DNA from: Paludibacteraceae bacterium
Lineage (GTDB): Bacteria > Bacteroidota > Bacteroidia > Bacteroidales > Paludibacteraceae
Assembly (NCBI GenBank): GCA_017525455.1
Contig: JAFXSS010000043.1
Coordinates: 1 to 44,259, forward strand
DNA: 44,259 bases
Direction: 5' to 3'
Shown here: piece after piece, positions 23,424 to 32,143 of the stretch
Layout of the letters: every line of letters begins with the position of its first letter
How positions within the stretch are numbered: the stretch's first letter is position 1
The notes under the pieces: generated by a model
Told to the model about the DNA's origin: nothing
Databases searched by the model: none
Seen by the model: the letters and a program-made list of their open reading frames with translations, nothing else
Translations under genes and position numbers: made by a program

Positions 23424-26147
23424 TCATAGTGCAAACCGTACAGTTATCTTCACTCCGTTTCTTCCCCAAGCACCAATCTTGCGTCGATTACCGTTGGGCA
23501 GCACGTAGTCGTTGTATGTGATGCGGCGAACGTAATCAATGCGGATGAACTTGAGTATATTTTCAAATCCTGCGGTAAACTCCATGTATGGCAATTTGCC
23601 GATAGGAGATGAGGTGTAGCCCGATATATATTCGCCGTTGGTATCAAATGTGGAGGAGTCAGGGAACTTGTACAATCCCTCGTTGCCCGCCAGATAGGGA
23701 TTGTTCTTGTCGGTCAGTCCGCCATAGATGCCCGAGAAGGATATCACACCACGCAACTTGAGCCGGTTGATGCCCGGTATGCGGTTGAGGATCCAGCCCT
23801 TGAAGAAGTAGGTTGCATACAGAGCAACATATTCATCCATGATAAACTCCATCGGTTGCATCAGGTTGAATGCATTCTTGCCGAGGAAGATAGATGTGGA
23901 TGTTGTTGGCGAATAGAGTTTGGTGAACGGAACTTTGTTCCACACCATGCCGGTCTGAATGCGGGCGTCCAGATGTCCGAAACTCGAGAACCAAAACCGC
24001 TTCTCGGCAGTGAGTTGGGTTGCATTGTAGAAGAATCCCTGCCCACCGGTAGATCTGTCGTCCAGGTAACCAATCGTATGACGTATACTGATGACCGGTG
24101 CATCTTGCTCCAGTGTGAACGGTGTCTCAACGCCTACTCGGTTGATTGGAAAATCTGCGCCGGGCGAATAGCGCAACTCTGCACCGAACTCATAATTATG
24201 ATACGCCTTGATGCGTTGTGTGCCGCTGATGACACCCAATGTGTCGTAGCCTGTTATTCGGTCGTAGGTCATCGCTCCGGCAGCCTCGTTATATTCGTAG
24301 TCGAAGTTGAGCTTGGTGGTTAGCTGGATAGGAAATTCTTTGTAGTACAACAGTCTGCCGCGGGCAACGTATTGGAAGTTCTTCATTACGATCTTGCTCG
24401 TCGGAATAGACATCAGCAGGTTGTCACGCTCCAATACGCTGAACTGTTGTCCGGGCTCTTGCACGTCGTAGTTAAGTGACAGAGCCAGATAGTCGCGTAG
24501 CGGCTCATACTGATGGTAGCGCTTCTTGTTGAACGAGTACATGAGTGTCAGGTCGCCTTTCGGTCGCTTGTCGCCAAAGCCGTAGGCAGCGTAGGTGGAT
24601 AGGAAGAATTGCGGATGCAGATTGGCTGTAGTTGTACCGCCGACACGCAGACGCACACCTTCCAGCATATTCCATGAGATAGTGTTGTATATCGGTCCGA
24701 AATCCCATTTCGATTCACCCCAACGCGTAGATGGAACAGTAGCTACAAACTCCGTTGTAAGTGCATCTACGGCCATCAGCAGCGCATTGAACTTGGGCGT
24801 GTTCTTGAACTCGTCTACCAGATCCATAACCGACGACTCGTAGAACGAAAGAGGCTCGGGGCGATGTTCGTCCCAATACTTAAAGTCTTCGCGGATAGAG
24901 GTCGAGTCTGCCGGCTTGACACTGTCTGTCAGCCCGTAGAACGGCGAATAAACCTCCTTGGCAATTGGGGTGTCAAAATCAAAATCGGTATAGATCTTCG
25001 TTTGCCTCGCCAGCAAGGTTCGCTTTCTGTCCGTCAGATAGAACTTGCAATATGTGTACGTTCTGTCGGGAACCCATAATCCGTCAGGCAACTGCTTGTA
25101 CTCGTGCGCTACCGAATAGTCGCTTACAAAGTTCAGATTGATGTGCGGAGGGATATTGATTGCATATTTCTTAATCTTGTAGGTCGAGTCGTTGACAATA
25201 TACAAGTGTCCGGTAAACGAATATGACTCCGAGTTGACCGGAACGAAAGCCAGATCGATACACGACACTCCGTCCACCTGAATGGTGTCCATAATGTAGT
25301 ATTGGTAGTACGCCACTGCCAGAGTGGAAGATAGCGGTGATACAAACCGGTTGAACAGGATATTCATGTTATCCTGATTGATGTCCACATCCTTGAATAT
25401 GGCTTGCAGTTGCTTTTCCATCGTTTGGGTGGACATCAGCGATTCCAAACCGAAGAAGCGTTTCTTGTCAATGCTCTCTTTCTCTCGGTGAGGTTTTTTC
25501 TGGTAGTATTCATGCCCCAGATTTTCGCGGATTGACACGGTAAGAGCGGGATAGGTGCCGGTAGTGTCAATATATTTGCGGATGAAATCAACTTCTTTCC
25601 AGAAACCTCTGTTGAAGTTGGGCTTGAAGTTGTCCAGAGCGAACGATTGCCGGTGATACGTAGATGCCGTGTATTGCTCGCGTGTGCGAGGGGTTAGCGA
25701 ATCCTTGTGGGCAATCACGTTCTTAATCAGTTCCACTGCAGGATTGCCCTTGCGCCTGTACTCTTGCTTGCGATGTTTGGGCGTTACGACAATATCCTGC
25801 AAGTTGTATACGTCAGGTTTGAGTTTGATCTTGATGTTCTTGCGTTGCTGCCCCTGACGCAGAGTGTACATCTCTGTCTTGTAACCTATCATCTGGAAGT
25901 TAATGGTCGTGTAGCCTTCCGGGTTGCTGATTTCGAAATTACCATCCATGTCAGATGTCGTGCCGTAACGCGTGTTGATGGAGCCTTGGCTGGAAGGTTT
26001 GATAAAGTATAGTTGCACGAATGGCAAAGGCTCTCCCGTATCCGCGTCGACTACTACGCCTGCAAGTGAGGTTATCTTTTCCTGCGCACTTGCTGTTACA
26101 AATACGCCAAGCAATAAGGACAGTATGTATAACTTAAACTTTTGCAA
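23424..26147 (-). CDS. DUF5686 and carboxypeptidase-regulatory-like outer-membrane protein
   Basis: A 907-residue protein with signal peptide (1-21, ending ASA) and a CarboxypepD_reg-like beta-sandwich at about 26-115 (LAGVVVDADTGEPLPFVQLY, GYKTEMYTLRQGQ), of the kind seen at the N-terminus of TonB-dependent and related Bacteroidota proteins. The rest is a DUF5686 region: a soluble part to about 440 and a predicted barrel to the C-terminus (SFGHLDARIQTGMVWNKVPF, FTAGFENILKFIRIDYVRRI). It ends with a strand finishing in Phe-Ala-Leu. Function is unknown; family members are probably envelope biogenesis or transport proteins. Its start overlaps the SMR-like gene by 14 bp, so the two are cotranscribed. 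Confidence 0.9.
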   Translation of the reverse strand: MQKFKLYILSLLLGVFVTASAQEKITSLAGVVVDADTGEPLPFVQLYFIKPSSQGSINTRYGTTSDMDGNFEISNPEGYTTINFQMIGYKTEMYTLRQGQQRKNIKIKLKPDVYNLQDIVVTPKHRKQEYRRKGNPAVELIKNVIAHKDSLTPRTREQYTASTYHRQSFALDNFKPNFNRGFWKEVDFIRKYIDTTGTYPALTVSIRENLGHEYYQKKPHREKESIDKKRFFGLESLMSTQTMEKQLQAIFKDVDINQDNMNILFNRFVSPLSSTLAVAYYQYYIMDTIQVDGVSCIDLAFVPVNSESYSFTGHLYIVNDSTYKIKKYAINIPPHINLNFVSDYSVAHEYKQLPDGLWVPDRTYTYCKFYLTDRKRTLLARQTKIYTDFDFDTPIAKEVYSPFYGLTDSVKPADSTSIREDFKYWDEHRPEPLSFYESSVMDLVDEFKNTPKFNALLMAVDALTTEFVATVPSTRWGESKWDFGPIYNTISWNMLEGVRLRVGGTTTANLHPQFFLSTYAAYGFGDKRPKGDLTLMYSFNKKRYHQYEPLRDYLALSLNYDVQEPGQQFSVLERDNLLMSIPTSKIVMKNFQYVARGRLLYYKEFPIQLTTKLNFDYEYNEAAGAMTYDRITGYDTLGVISGTQRIKAYHNYEFGAELRYSPGADFPINRVGVETPFTLEQDAPVISIRHTIGYLDDRSTGGQGFFYNATQLTAEKRFWFSSFGHLDARIQTGMVWNKVPFTKLYSPTTSTSIFLGKNAFNLMQPMEFIMDEYVALYATYFFKGWILNRIPGINRLKLRGVISFSGIYGGLTDKNNPYLAGNEGLYKFPDSSTFDTNGEYISGYTSSPIGKLPYMEFTAGFENILKFIRIDYVRRITYNDYVLPNGNRRKIGAWGRNGVKITVRFAL

Positions 26148-26493
26148 TGCAATAGCAACCTACCATAACCAATATAACACCAATCCATTGCAGATAACCT
26201 ACCTGCTCATGAAATATCAGCATTCCGGAGAACATTCCGAATATAAATCCAAGGCTCGTAAGCGGGTAGATTTGTGAGAACGGATATTTATTGAGCAGCC
26301 AGAACCAGAACAGGTTGGCAGCAATCAGCAGAATGATGGCAACTATCATCCAAAAGTTGAGTATCACCTCATTCCATATATACGACCACGACCATTGCCA
26401 CTCGGGCATATCGCGCATTGCGAGTTTCAGCGCTACCTGACCCAGCACAAGCATTGCTGTCTGCAGGAGCATCAGTAATACCATTACTATCAT
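26134..26493 (-). CDS. Small EamA/SMR-like membrane protein (four helices)
   Basis: A 119-residue protein with four predicted transmembrane helices, the size of an SMR transporter or ArnE/ArnF-type flippase subunit. The stretch NLFWFWLLNKYPFSQIYPLT followed by SLGFIFGMFSGMLIFHEQ fits the EamA/SMR pattern, where the latter resembles the 'P-x-x-x-x-x-x-x-x-x-x-x-x-G-x-x-x-F-x-E' motif. It overlaps the glycosyltransferase end by 4 bp and the DUF5686 gene by 14 bp, so it is translationally coupled in one operon. Proximity to a GT4 gene makes a role in moving a lipid-linked sugar possible, as an inference only. Confidence 0.85.
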   Translation of the reverse strand: MIVMVLLMLLQTAMLVLGQVALKLAMRDMPEWQWSWSYIWNEVILNFWMIVAIILLIAANLFWFWLLNKYPFSQIYPLTSLGFIFGMFSGMLIFHEQVGYLQWIGVILVMVGCYCIAKV

Positions 26494-27662
26494 TTGCCGT
26501 GTTTGATTTTGTACGATTCTTGTATGTCGCGATAGCGTAGAATAACTTCATCTATCACATCTTCCCACGAGCGAGCAATGGTGTTGGAGGCCTTTTTGCC
26601 AGCCGCTTGCAGTAACTCGGGGTGTTCCATCAAGTGACATATACGTGCCGCGTATGCATGTTTGTCGTTGGCGGTGAGGAATCCATTGATATCCGGTTGT
26701 ATTACTTCAGCGGCTGTTGACTCCTGCAGCATCAGCGACGGAGTGTGCATGGCAGCCGCTTCTCGAACCACCAGCGGAGCATTGTCGTATAGCGAGGGGA
26801 ACAGAAACAGGTCGGCTGCTGCATCGATTGCCTTCAGGCGTTCGCGATCGTGGATATTGCCCAACATGGTTACGTTTTGCGACAATCCGAGTTCCTTGAT
26901 CTTGTCGCGAATGTCATGCACGGCATAACCGGTGCCGACCATATAGAGGTGGAAAGGCTTGTCCTTGATAAGCGCCAATGCGTCAAGTATAAAACCTATG
27001 TTCTTCTCCCATATATGTTGCCCGACAAACAGCAGCATCGTTTCGTTGGGCAGTAGTCCCAACTCCTCACGCATATCGTTGCGCAACGCCTCAATCTCTT
27101 CAACAGGTGTGGAGAAGTCGTTGCCGTTCTCCACTACAGTTACCGCGCCCTTATAGCCGTATTCGCGCAAGGTAGGTTCTACAGCCGCTTGGGGAATCCA
27201 GACTTCATCGGCTTTCTCGTAGAACCGGATAACGCGCTTGACCATCATATCCACCACATCCTTGTTCGGTACGTTGTGCTCAAAGTCCTGACGGTACTTC
27301 GAGTGAAACGTGGCTACCAATGGTATATGCTGTGACTTGGCTGCGGAGCGCGCAAGATCCGCCGTGGTGAACGGGCAGTGAGCGTGAACAAGGTCAAAAC
27401 GCATATTCCGCCATTCTTGAAGGAAGATGGGGGAGAAATATGGCAACCCGAACCGGTATGGCGGTCTGAAAGGGATAGGGATGGAGGTGAACCTGTAAAC
27501 GGGATAAGGAGCCTGCTTGATTACCTGTCCTGATCCCGGAGCATAGGGTGTGATTACAGACACATCGTGTCATTTCTTGTGTAGCCAATAGGCGTAATTT
27601 TGTACGGTTAGTGCCACACCGTCCAAAACGGGTGGAAAGTTGTCGTTAAATAATCCGATCAT
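26490..27662 (-). pseudogene. GT4 glycosyltransferase interrupted by one nonsense codon
   Basis: The full frame runs from ATG 27660-27662 to 26490 (390 codons), but codon 31 is TGA (27570-27572 on the plus strand as TCA). The N-terminal 30 codons, MIGLFNDNFPPVLDGVALTV then QNYAYWLHKK, are a textbook GT4 start. The next residues HDVSVITPYAPG continue it without a shift. The family has Gly at the stop ('KKGHDV'), so a GGA to TGA change explains it. The rest is intact: FDLVHAHCPF, VVENGNDFS, and FLFPSLYDNAPLVVREAAAM with the E-x7-E-type motif. A downstream GTG at 27563 could restart a protein missing the first strand and the donor-site loop. Whether it is a real pseudogene, a strain-specific mutation or a sequence error cannot be told here. 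It begins 31 bp after batE. Confidence 0.85.
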
Positions 27663-27693
27663 TACTTGTCATTTTAGTTGTCAAGTCGTCGGT

Positions 27694-28470
27694 TTAGATT
27701 CTTTCAAGTGTATTGGTGGGAACCCAGCCATTATAATTGCCTACTTCAATGTTCGCATACCCGCCGAGTACTTCGTGGATGGTAACCTTTGTTCCCTCAT
27801 GCAGAGTGAATAGTTCGGTACCGGAACGGTCGGGTGAAGCTTTGGCGTTTACTATTCCCCGGGTGATGATTGCATCGGCACGTACACTGTCACGGTGGTG
27901 CAACGAGGCCGCGTTGGCAAATGCCACGCCGGAGCACAACAGACATATGATACTGATGTAGAATCCGGCCTTACGTATGCCAATAGAACGCGAGAAAGCG
28001 AACAAGAGTAAGCAAACAAGCGTCAGACAGAACAGGATAATAGAACTCCACATCCATACCGACATCGGCAACATATTGCGCAGGGTGGTTAGCCATTCGC
28101 GCAGGAAAAATACCTGAGTGTCACCTATGTTGTCGATGATTTGCGTCTGCGCAAACCGCAGGTTGTAACTGGCGTTCTTGTCGGTAGGCTTGAGCCTCAG
28201 GCAGCGTTCGTAGGCAAGTATGGCTTGCGATAGTTCGCCTTGCTTGAAGTGAGCATTCCCCAAATTATAGTACACAGGAGCGTAAGCACGCGTGATGACT
28301 GGGGCTGCTTCAATGATGGCATTATAGTCAGCAGCAGCGTCGGCATAACGACCTTCGCTATATGCTTGATTGGCATTAGCCCAAAGCTCAGTGGGGGATT
28401 GGGCAAAACCGGCTGTTGTAACCAGCAGACCTATTATACACAGATTGATTATTCGTCTCATAACTTGCAA
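27694..28470 (-). CDS. batE: BatE: TPR and SH3 domain membrane protein
   Basis: A 258-residue protein of the Bacteroides aerotolerance operon. Signal peptide or anchor (about 1-23), TPR repeats (about 25-110: YSEGRYADAAADYNAII, YYNLGNAHFKQGELSQAILA), two membrane helices (about 137-190) and a C-terminal bacterial SH3 domain (NAKASPDRSGTELFTLHEGT onward). A second ATG nine bases in is also possible. It starts inside the end of batD (13-bp overlap), so it is coupled. The operon's products are thought to form an envelope complex with MoxR for stress tolerance. Last clear bat gene; the GT4 gene follows closely. Confidence 0.9.
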   Translation of the reverse strand: MQVMRRIINLCIIGLLVTTAGFAQSPTELWANANQAYSEGRYADAAADYNAIIEAAPVITRAYAPVYYNLGNAHFKQGELSQAILAYERCLRLKPTDKNASYNLRFAQTQIIDNIGDTQVFFLREWLTTLRNMLPMSVWMWSSIILFCLTLVCLLLFAFSRSIGIRKAGFYISIICLLCSGVAFANAASLHHRDSVRADAIITRGIVNAKASPDRSGTELFTLHEGTKVTIHEVLGGYANIEVGNYNGWVPTNTLERI

Positions 28471-30338
28471 TCTTCCAAATCGTTGATTAAACTTTCTGTT
28501 TGCTTGTACAACTGCTCGGGAGTTATACCCATAGCAGGAGCGTAACGGGCAAATGCTGCATCTGATAGCACATTGTTGGTGCGCTCTATCAGGCTCTCGT
28601 CGATTGCCTTGCTGCGCAGTGTAGCGGTAATTGTATCTTTATTCAGATCAGCCGTCGGGATGGACAGGCGGTCGCTCAGGTACTGCAGTGACGCGCGCTC
28701 TATCTCCTCGAAGAACTGCTCCTTGTGTTGTGCCTCGCCCATAAGTTTCTTGGCTTGCTTCAGTCGCTTGCGGGCAACGCTGTTAGCCTGACGTTTGCGC
28801 ACGCGGGTAAGGTCGGCGTTTTCGCGAATGCGCTTGCGGAAAATTACGAACAACAGTAGCGCCAAAGTCAGAGGACAGCCGTATAGCAGCCACATCTGCC
28901 ACGAGCCGAAACCTATACGTAGCACCTCTTTCTCGCTCGATGGAGCAAAGTTCGCAGCGGATATATAACGGATATCTGAACCCAGTTCGCGAATATCCTC
29001 CTTGTTGACATAGCTGACAGTTGATTGCTGGACGCCTGTTGCCGACTGGTCGCCTGCACCGCGGGCAATGTGAAGCGTATATTCTGGTGTAGTTAGCACT
29101 TGGTATTGTCCTTTCTCGGTATCAAAGTAGCCAAACTGCACAGGGGGTAGGATATAATCGCCGGGAGCACGGGGGATAGCCAGATACTCAATCGTACGCG
29201 TGCCTGACATACCACCTGTGGATGTCTTGAAGTTGTTGGTAACCTTCGGGTCGTATTGCTCAAATCCTTCAGGCCAATCCACGGATGGCGTTTTTAGCAG
29301 TTTCATGTTGCCCGCACCGCGAATAGTCAATGTCAGAGTAATAGCCTCATTGGCCTTGACATCCGTGGCAGATAGTTTGGCGTCCATAGTGAACTTACCT
29401 ACGCCACCGGCATACGAAACCGGTTTGCCTGCAGGCAGCGGTGTAACGTGGATAGTGGTGCCAGGGGCGCGTAACGACCGTGTGGCAGTAGTGTAGGAGT
29501 TGAAGAAATCGTCGAAGATACTGCGTGAACGTGCCTGATTAGGAACAAGAAGTACTGCCTCAAATGTGGCAGGTTCTATGGTTATATCACCGGACTTCTG
29601 CGGATAGAGTAGCGTGGAGTAGATGGTAGCAGTCTGATAATTGCGGCCATTGTAATTCTCGAGTTCCAGCTGAACGTCTTGCAGGTCAATCTTCTGCTGC
29701 AGGAAAGATGTAAAATCGGGCAGCGTAGTATTGTTGGTGAATTGCTTAAGGTCAACACCGGCTACATACACTTTGTACGAGAGCAGCACAGCTTCCTGTT
29801 CATACACTTTGGTCTTGCTAACCAGCGTGCGAACGAAGATGTTGCCCTGCTCCGGACCGTTGGTTGCCGATTGCTGTCCACCGGTGGCAGACCGCTGATT
29901 GCTGGCTGTTGGTTGCTGACCGCTTCCCGTTTGCTGAGGCTGGTCTTCAGGCAGAACGGTTATCTTCACGCCGTTGGAGGTGTAGTGCTCGCCACCAACG
30001 TTGATAGTAGCGGGAGGGATACTGAAGGTGCCCTCTTTTTGCGCCATCAGGGTGTAAGTAAACGTCATGGTGAACGATGATGTTCGTCTGCCGTTGACGA
30101 ACGATGTAGATGACGATTGTGAGGTGTAGGGCCCCGCTATGTAATCAAAATTGTTGAACTCGGGTGCCCGCAGATCTCTGGCTCGCTGGTTGACAGTATA
30201 GGTGAACTGGAATGGTCGCCCTACAATCACCTGAGCCGGTGCCTGAGCACGAAACTGTACGTCTTCTGCACGCAACATGCCTATACCCAAAATGGAGTAC
30301 AGGCACATGGCGAAAAATATAATTGATAATCTCTTCAT
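28458..30338 (-). CDS. batD: BatD: Bat operon oxygen-tolerance protein
   Basis: A 626-residue BatD (oxygen tolerance family). Signal peptide 1-24, then repeated Ig-like beta domains (VQFRAQAPAQVIVGRPFQFT at the start) and one C-terminal membrane helix (about 478-497) followed by a basic and then helical cytoplasmic tail. Two stretches look foreign to the family. GSGQQPTASNQRSATGGQQS with NGPEQ (about 132-160) is encoded by twelve 7-bp units, and GDQSATGVQQSTVS (about 429-442) by five. Both sit in loops between conserved blocks. Lies between the BatBC fusion gene (30 bp upstream) and batE (overlapping). Confidence 0.93.
   Translation of the reverse strand: MKRLSIIFFAMCLYSILGIGMLRAEDVQFRAQAPAQVIVGRPFQFTYTVNQRARDLRAPEFNNFDYIAGPYTSQSSSTSFVNGRRTSSFTMTFTYTLMAQKEGTFSIPPATINVGGEHYTSNGVKITVLPEDQPQQTGSGQQPTASNQRSATGGQQSATNGPEQGNIFVRTLVSKTKVYEQEAVLLSYKVYVAGVDLKQFTNNTTLPDFTSFLQQKIDLQDVQLELENYNGRNYQTATIYSTLLYPQKSGDITIEPATFEAVLLVPNQARSRSIFDDFFNSYTTATRSLRAPGTTIHVTPLPAGKPVSYAGGVGKFTMDAKLSATDVKANEAITLTLTIRGAGNMKLLKTPSVDWPEGFEQYDPKVTNNFKTSTGGMSGTRTIEYLAIPRAPGDYILPPVQFGYFDTEKGQYQVLTTPEYTLHIARGAGDQSATGVQQSTVSYVNKEDIRELGSDIRYISAANFAPSSEKEVLRIGFGSWQMWLLYGCPLTLALLLFVIFRKRIRENADLTRVRKRQANSVARKRLKQAKKLMGEAQHKEQFFEEIERASLQYLSDRLSIPTADLNKDTITATLRSKAIDESLIERTNNVLSDAAFARYAPAMGITPEQLYKQTESLINDLEDCKL
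29014..29048 (-). repeat. 7-bp repeat array in batD, C-terminal copy
   Basis: On the plus strand: CTGACAG, TTGATTG, CTGGACG, CCTGTTG, CCGACTG. In frame; encodes the insertion before the strand YVNKED of BatD. Confidence 0.75.
29860..29943 (-). repeat. 84-bp array of twelve 7-bp units in batD
   Basis: On the plus strand: TTGGTTG, CCGATTG, CTGTCCA, CCGGTGG, CAGACCG, CTGATTG, CTGGCTG, TTGGTTG, CTGACCG, CTTCCCG, TTTGCTG, AGGCTGG. Twelve heptamers are 28 codons, so the frame is kept. The Gln/Ser/Ala/Thr-rich segment has no counterpart expected in BatD. Confidence 0.75.
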
Positions 30339-30368
30339 ACTATCGGGTATTGTCTAGGATGGTCTCTG

Positions 30369-32102
30369 CTACCAGTCGTTTTCGAGTTTACGTTTCTTGC
30401 CTTGTGGCTTTTGTGCTTTCTCTTGCGACTCTTGTTCGTCTTGCTCCAGGGCTTGCAAAATTTGCTCGGCAGTCTCCTTATCCATACCCTCCTGCTCTTC
30501 GGTAGGCTGCTGCTGAGCTTGTTGTTCTTGCTGTTGTTGCTCCTGTTCTTGTTCTTGCTGTTGTTGCTCCTGTTCTTGTTCTTGCTGTTGTTGCTCCTGT
30601 TGCTGTTGTTCCTGTTCTTGTTGTTGCTGCTGATTTTGCTGTTGTTGCTCTTGCTGCTGCTTCATCTGCATAGCTTTCACCAGGTTGTAGCGGGTGTTAT
30701 CGTCTTTTGGCCGCAAGCGAAGCGACTGCTTGTATGCTTCAATTGCTTTATCGAATTGCCCCATCCCGAAATAGGAGTTTCCGAGATTGTGATACGTATC
30801 GGCAGCCTGTTCCGGTTCACTTTCCTTGTCAATGATCTTGGCTGTCTGCTCAAATGCTTCAGCGGCTTCCTGATATTTCTGCTCGCGGAAGTATGCGCAA
30901 CCGATATTGTAGTTAGCCGGTATCGATTGGTCGTTTTTCTCCAATGCACGCTTGTAATGAAGTTCGGCGTCCACATAGTTGGAGTCGTTGTATTGGCGGT
31001 TGCCTTTGCGGATATCCGGTGCTTCCTTTTGCGCAAAAGCCGGCATGCTGATTGCGAGCAGCAAGGCTACTGTAGCGGGAGTGCGGAATATGTTCCAGCG
31101 TGTGACAACTTTGTTCTTGCGCGGGAAGATGAAGAATTCAACCACCAATAGCAGCAATGCCAGAATGGCAAACGACTGATATTGCTCGTTGTAGTCGGTG
31201 AACGTGGTTGTTTCAATCTCCTGCTTAGCCAGTTTGTCGAGTTCTTGCTCCAAAGCGCGGTAAGCGGTGTTGGTGTTGTCGCAGCGAGTATAGAATCCTT
31301 TGCCTGCCTGTGCAATCTCACGGCACATATCTTCGTTCAGATGAGTGATGACAACATTGCCTTGTCTATCCTTGCGGAACTCACCTGTGCCGGCAATAGG
31401 TATAGGACTGCCTTCTGGTTTGCCAATGCCTATGACATACACATGCATGCCGAGTTCGGCGGCTTTCTGAGCAGCCTCTACTGCACCTTTCTCGTGGTTC
31501 TCGCCATCTGTAATCAGGATAATCGCCCGTGATGCTTTACCTTCTTCCCCGCCAAAGCCTCGGATAGACGTGTTGATAGCCGCTCCAATGGCTGTTCCTT
31601 GCGTCTGGATGAGCGCAGGAGTAATGTGCTGCAGAAACATCTTGGCCGATACATAATCCGCAGTGATGGGCAGTTGCGTGTATGCCTCACCGGCAAACAC
31701 TACCAAACCAACTTTGTCGTCAGACATGTTGTCGATAAGTTTGCTGAGCATCTGTTTGGCGCGGTCAAGACGTGAAGGCGCAACATCCTCAGCAAGCATG
31801 GAATTGGAAATGTCCAGAGCAATCATCACTTCTATGCCCTGACGTTTCTCCATCCGCTCGGATTGCCCGTATTGCGGTCGGGCGGCAGCGATGATGAGAC
31901 ATGTCAGAGCCAGCATAAGAATGCTGAACTTGATGTGTATACGTCCGGGAGCAGCATTAGGCATAAGCGAACTGACAAGTGCCGGATCACCGAACTCGCG
32001 AGCCTGACGACGCTTCTTGCGGCTGAGTAGTATATGTGCTACCACCATTGCCGGTATAAGCAACAGTAGCCAAAGTATTTCGATATTAGCAAATCTAAAC
32101 AT
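30369..32102 (-). CDS. batB: BatB-BatC fusion: vWA domain, TPR and Gln-rich tail
   Basis: A 577-residue protein joining two usual bat genes. Residues 1-325 are BatB: N-terminal membrane helices, a von Willebrand A domain with the MIDAS DISNS (Asp97-Ser101) and ILITDGEN (about 195-202), and a C-terminal helix (about 310-327). Residues 343-358 read VALLLAISMPAFAQ, a leftover of the BatC signal peptide. TPR repeats (about 365-475) follow, and then a Gln/Glu-only tract of about 60 residues. It ends with KKRKLENDW, which matches BatC's end. The membrane topology would put both halves in the periplasm or membrane interior. Adjacent batA is separated by 38 bp of repeat DNA. Confidence 0.92.
   Translation of the reverse strand: MFRFANIEILWLLLLIPAMVVAHILLSRKKRRQAREFGDPALVSSLMPNAAPGRIHIKFSILMLALTCLIIAAARPQYGQSERMEKRQGIEVMIALDISNSMLAEDVAPSRLDRAKQMLSKLIDNMSDDKVGLVVFAGEAYTQLPITADYVSAKMFLQHITPALIQTQGTAIGAAINTSIRGFGGEEGKASRAIILITDGENHEKGAVEAAQKAAELGMHVYVIGIGKPEGSPIPIAGTGEFRKDRQGNVVITHLNEDMCREIAQAGKGFYTRCDNTNTAYRALEQELDKLAKQEIETTTFTDYNEQYQSFAILALLLLVVEFFIFPRKNKVVTRWNIFRTPATVALLLAISMPAFAQKEAPDIRKGNRQYNDSNYVDAELHYKRALEKNDQSIPANYNIGCAYFREQKYQEAAEAFEQTAKIIDKESEPEQAADTYHNLGNSYFGMGQFDKAIEAYKQSLRLRPKDDNTRYNLVKAMQMKQQQEQQQQNQQQQQEQEQQQQEQQQQEQEQEQQQQEQEQEQQQQEQQAQQQPTEEQEGMDKETAEQILQALEQDEQESQEKAQKPQGKKRKLENDW
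30527..30600 (-). repeat. 27-bp tandem repeat in the Gln-rich tail of batBC
   Basis: Two identical 27-bp units (30527-30553 and 30554-30580) and a third, partial one to about 30600, within a longer CAA/CAG/GAA/GAG run (30490-30662). Each unit is nine codons of Gln and Glu, so slippage would change tail length without breaking the frame. Confidence 0.85.
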
Positions 32103-32105
32103 AAA

Positions 32106-32143
32106 GTCAATTACGATTTAGTCATTTACTATTTTGTCATTTA
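32106..32143 (-). repeat. 15-bp repeat between batA and batBC
   Basis: On the coding strand: TAAATGACAAAATAG, TAAATGACTAAATCG, TAATTGAC. The first TAA is the stop codon of batA. A similar AACTAAAATGACAAG lies between batE and the GT4 gene (27664-27684). Confidence 0.65.

Noticed and set aside
27570..27572. Recoding of TGA as glycine in the GT4 gene
   Set aside because: TGA ends ligA and others in this window, so the genetic code is standard; a mutation or sequence error is simpler.
30402..31151. A 249-residue plus-strand frame rich in Leu
   Set aside because: It is the reverse complement of the Gln/Glu-rich tail and TPR part of the batBC gene; the poly-Leu composition is a direct result of that.
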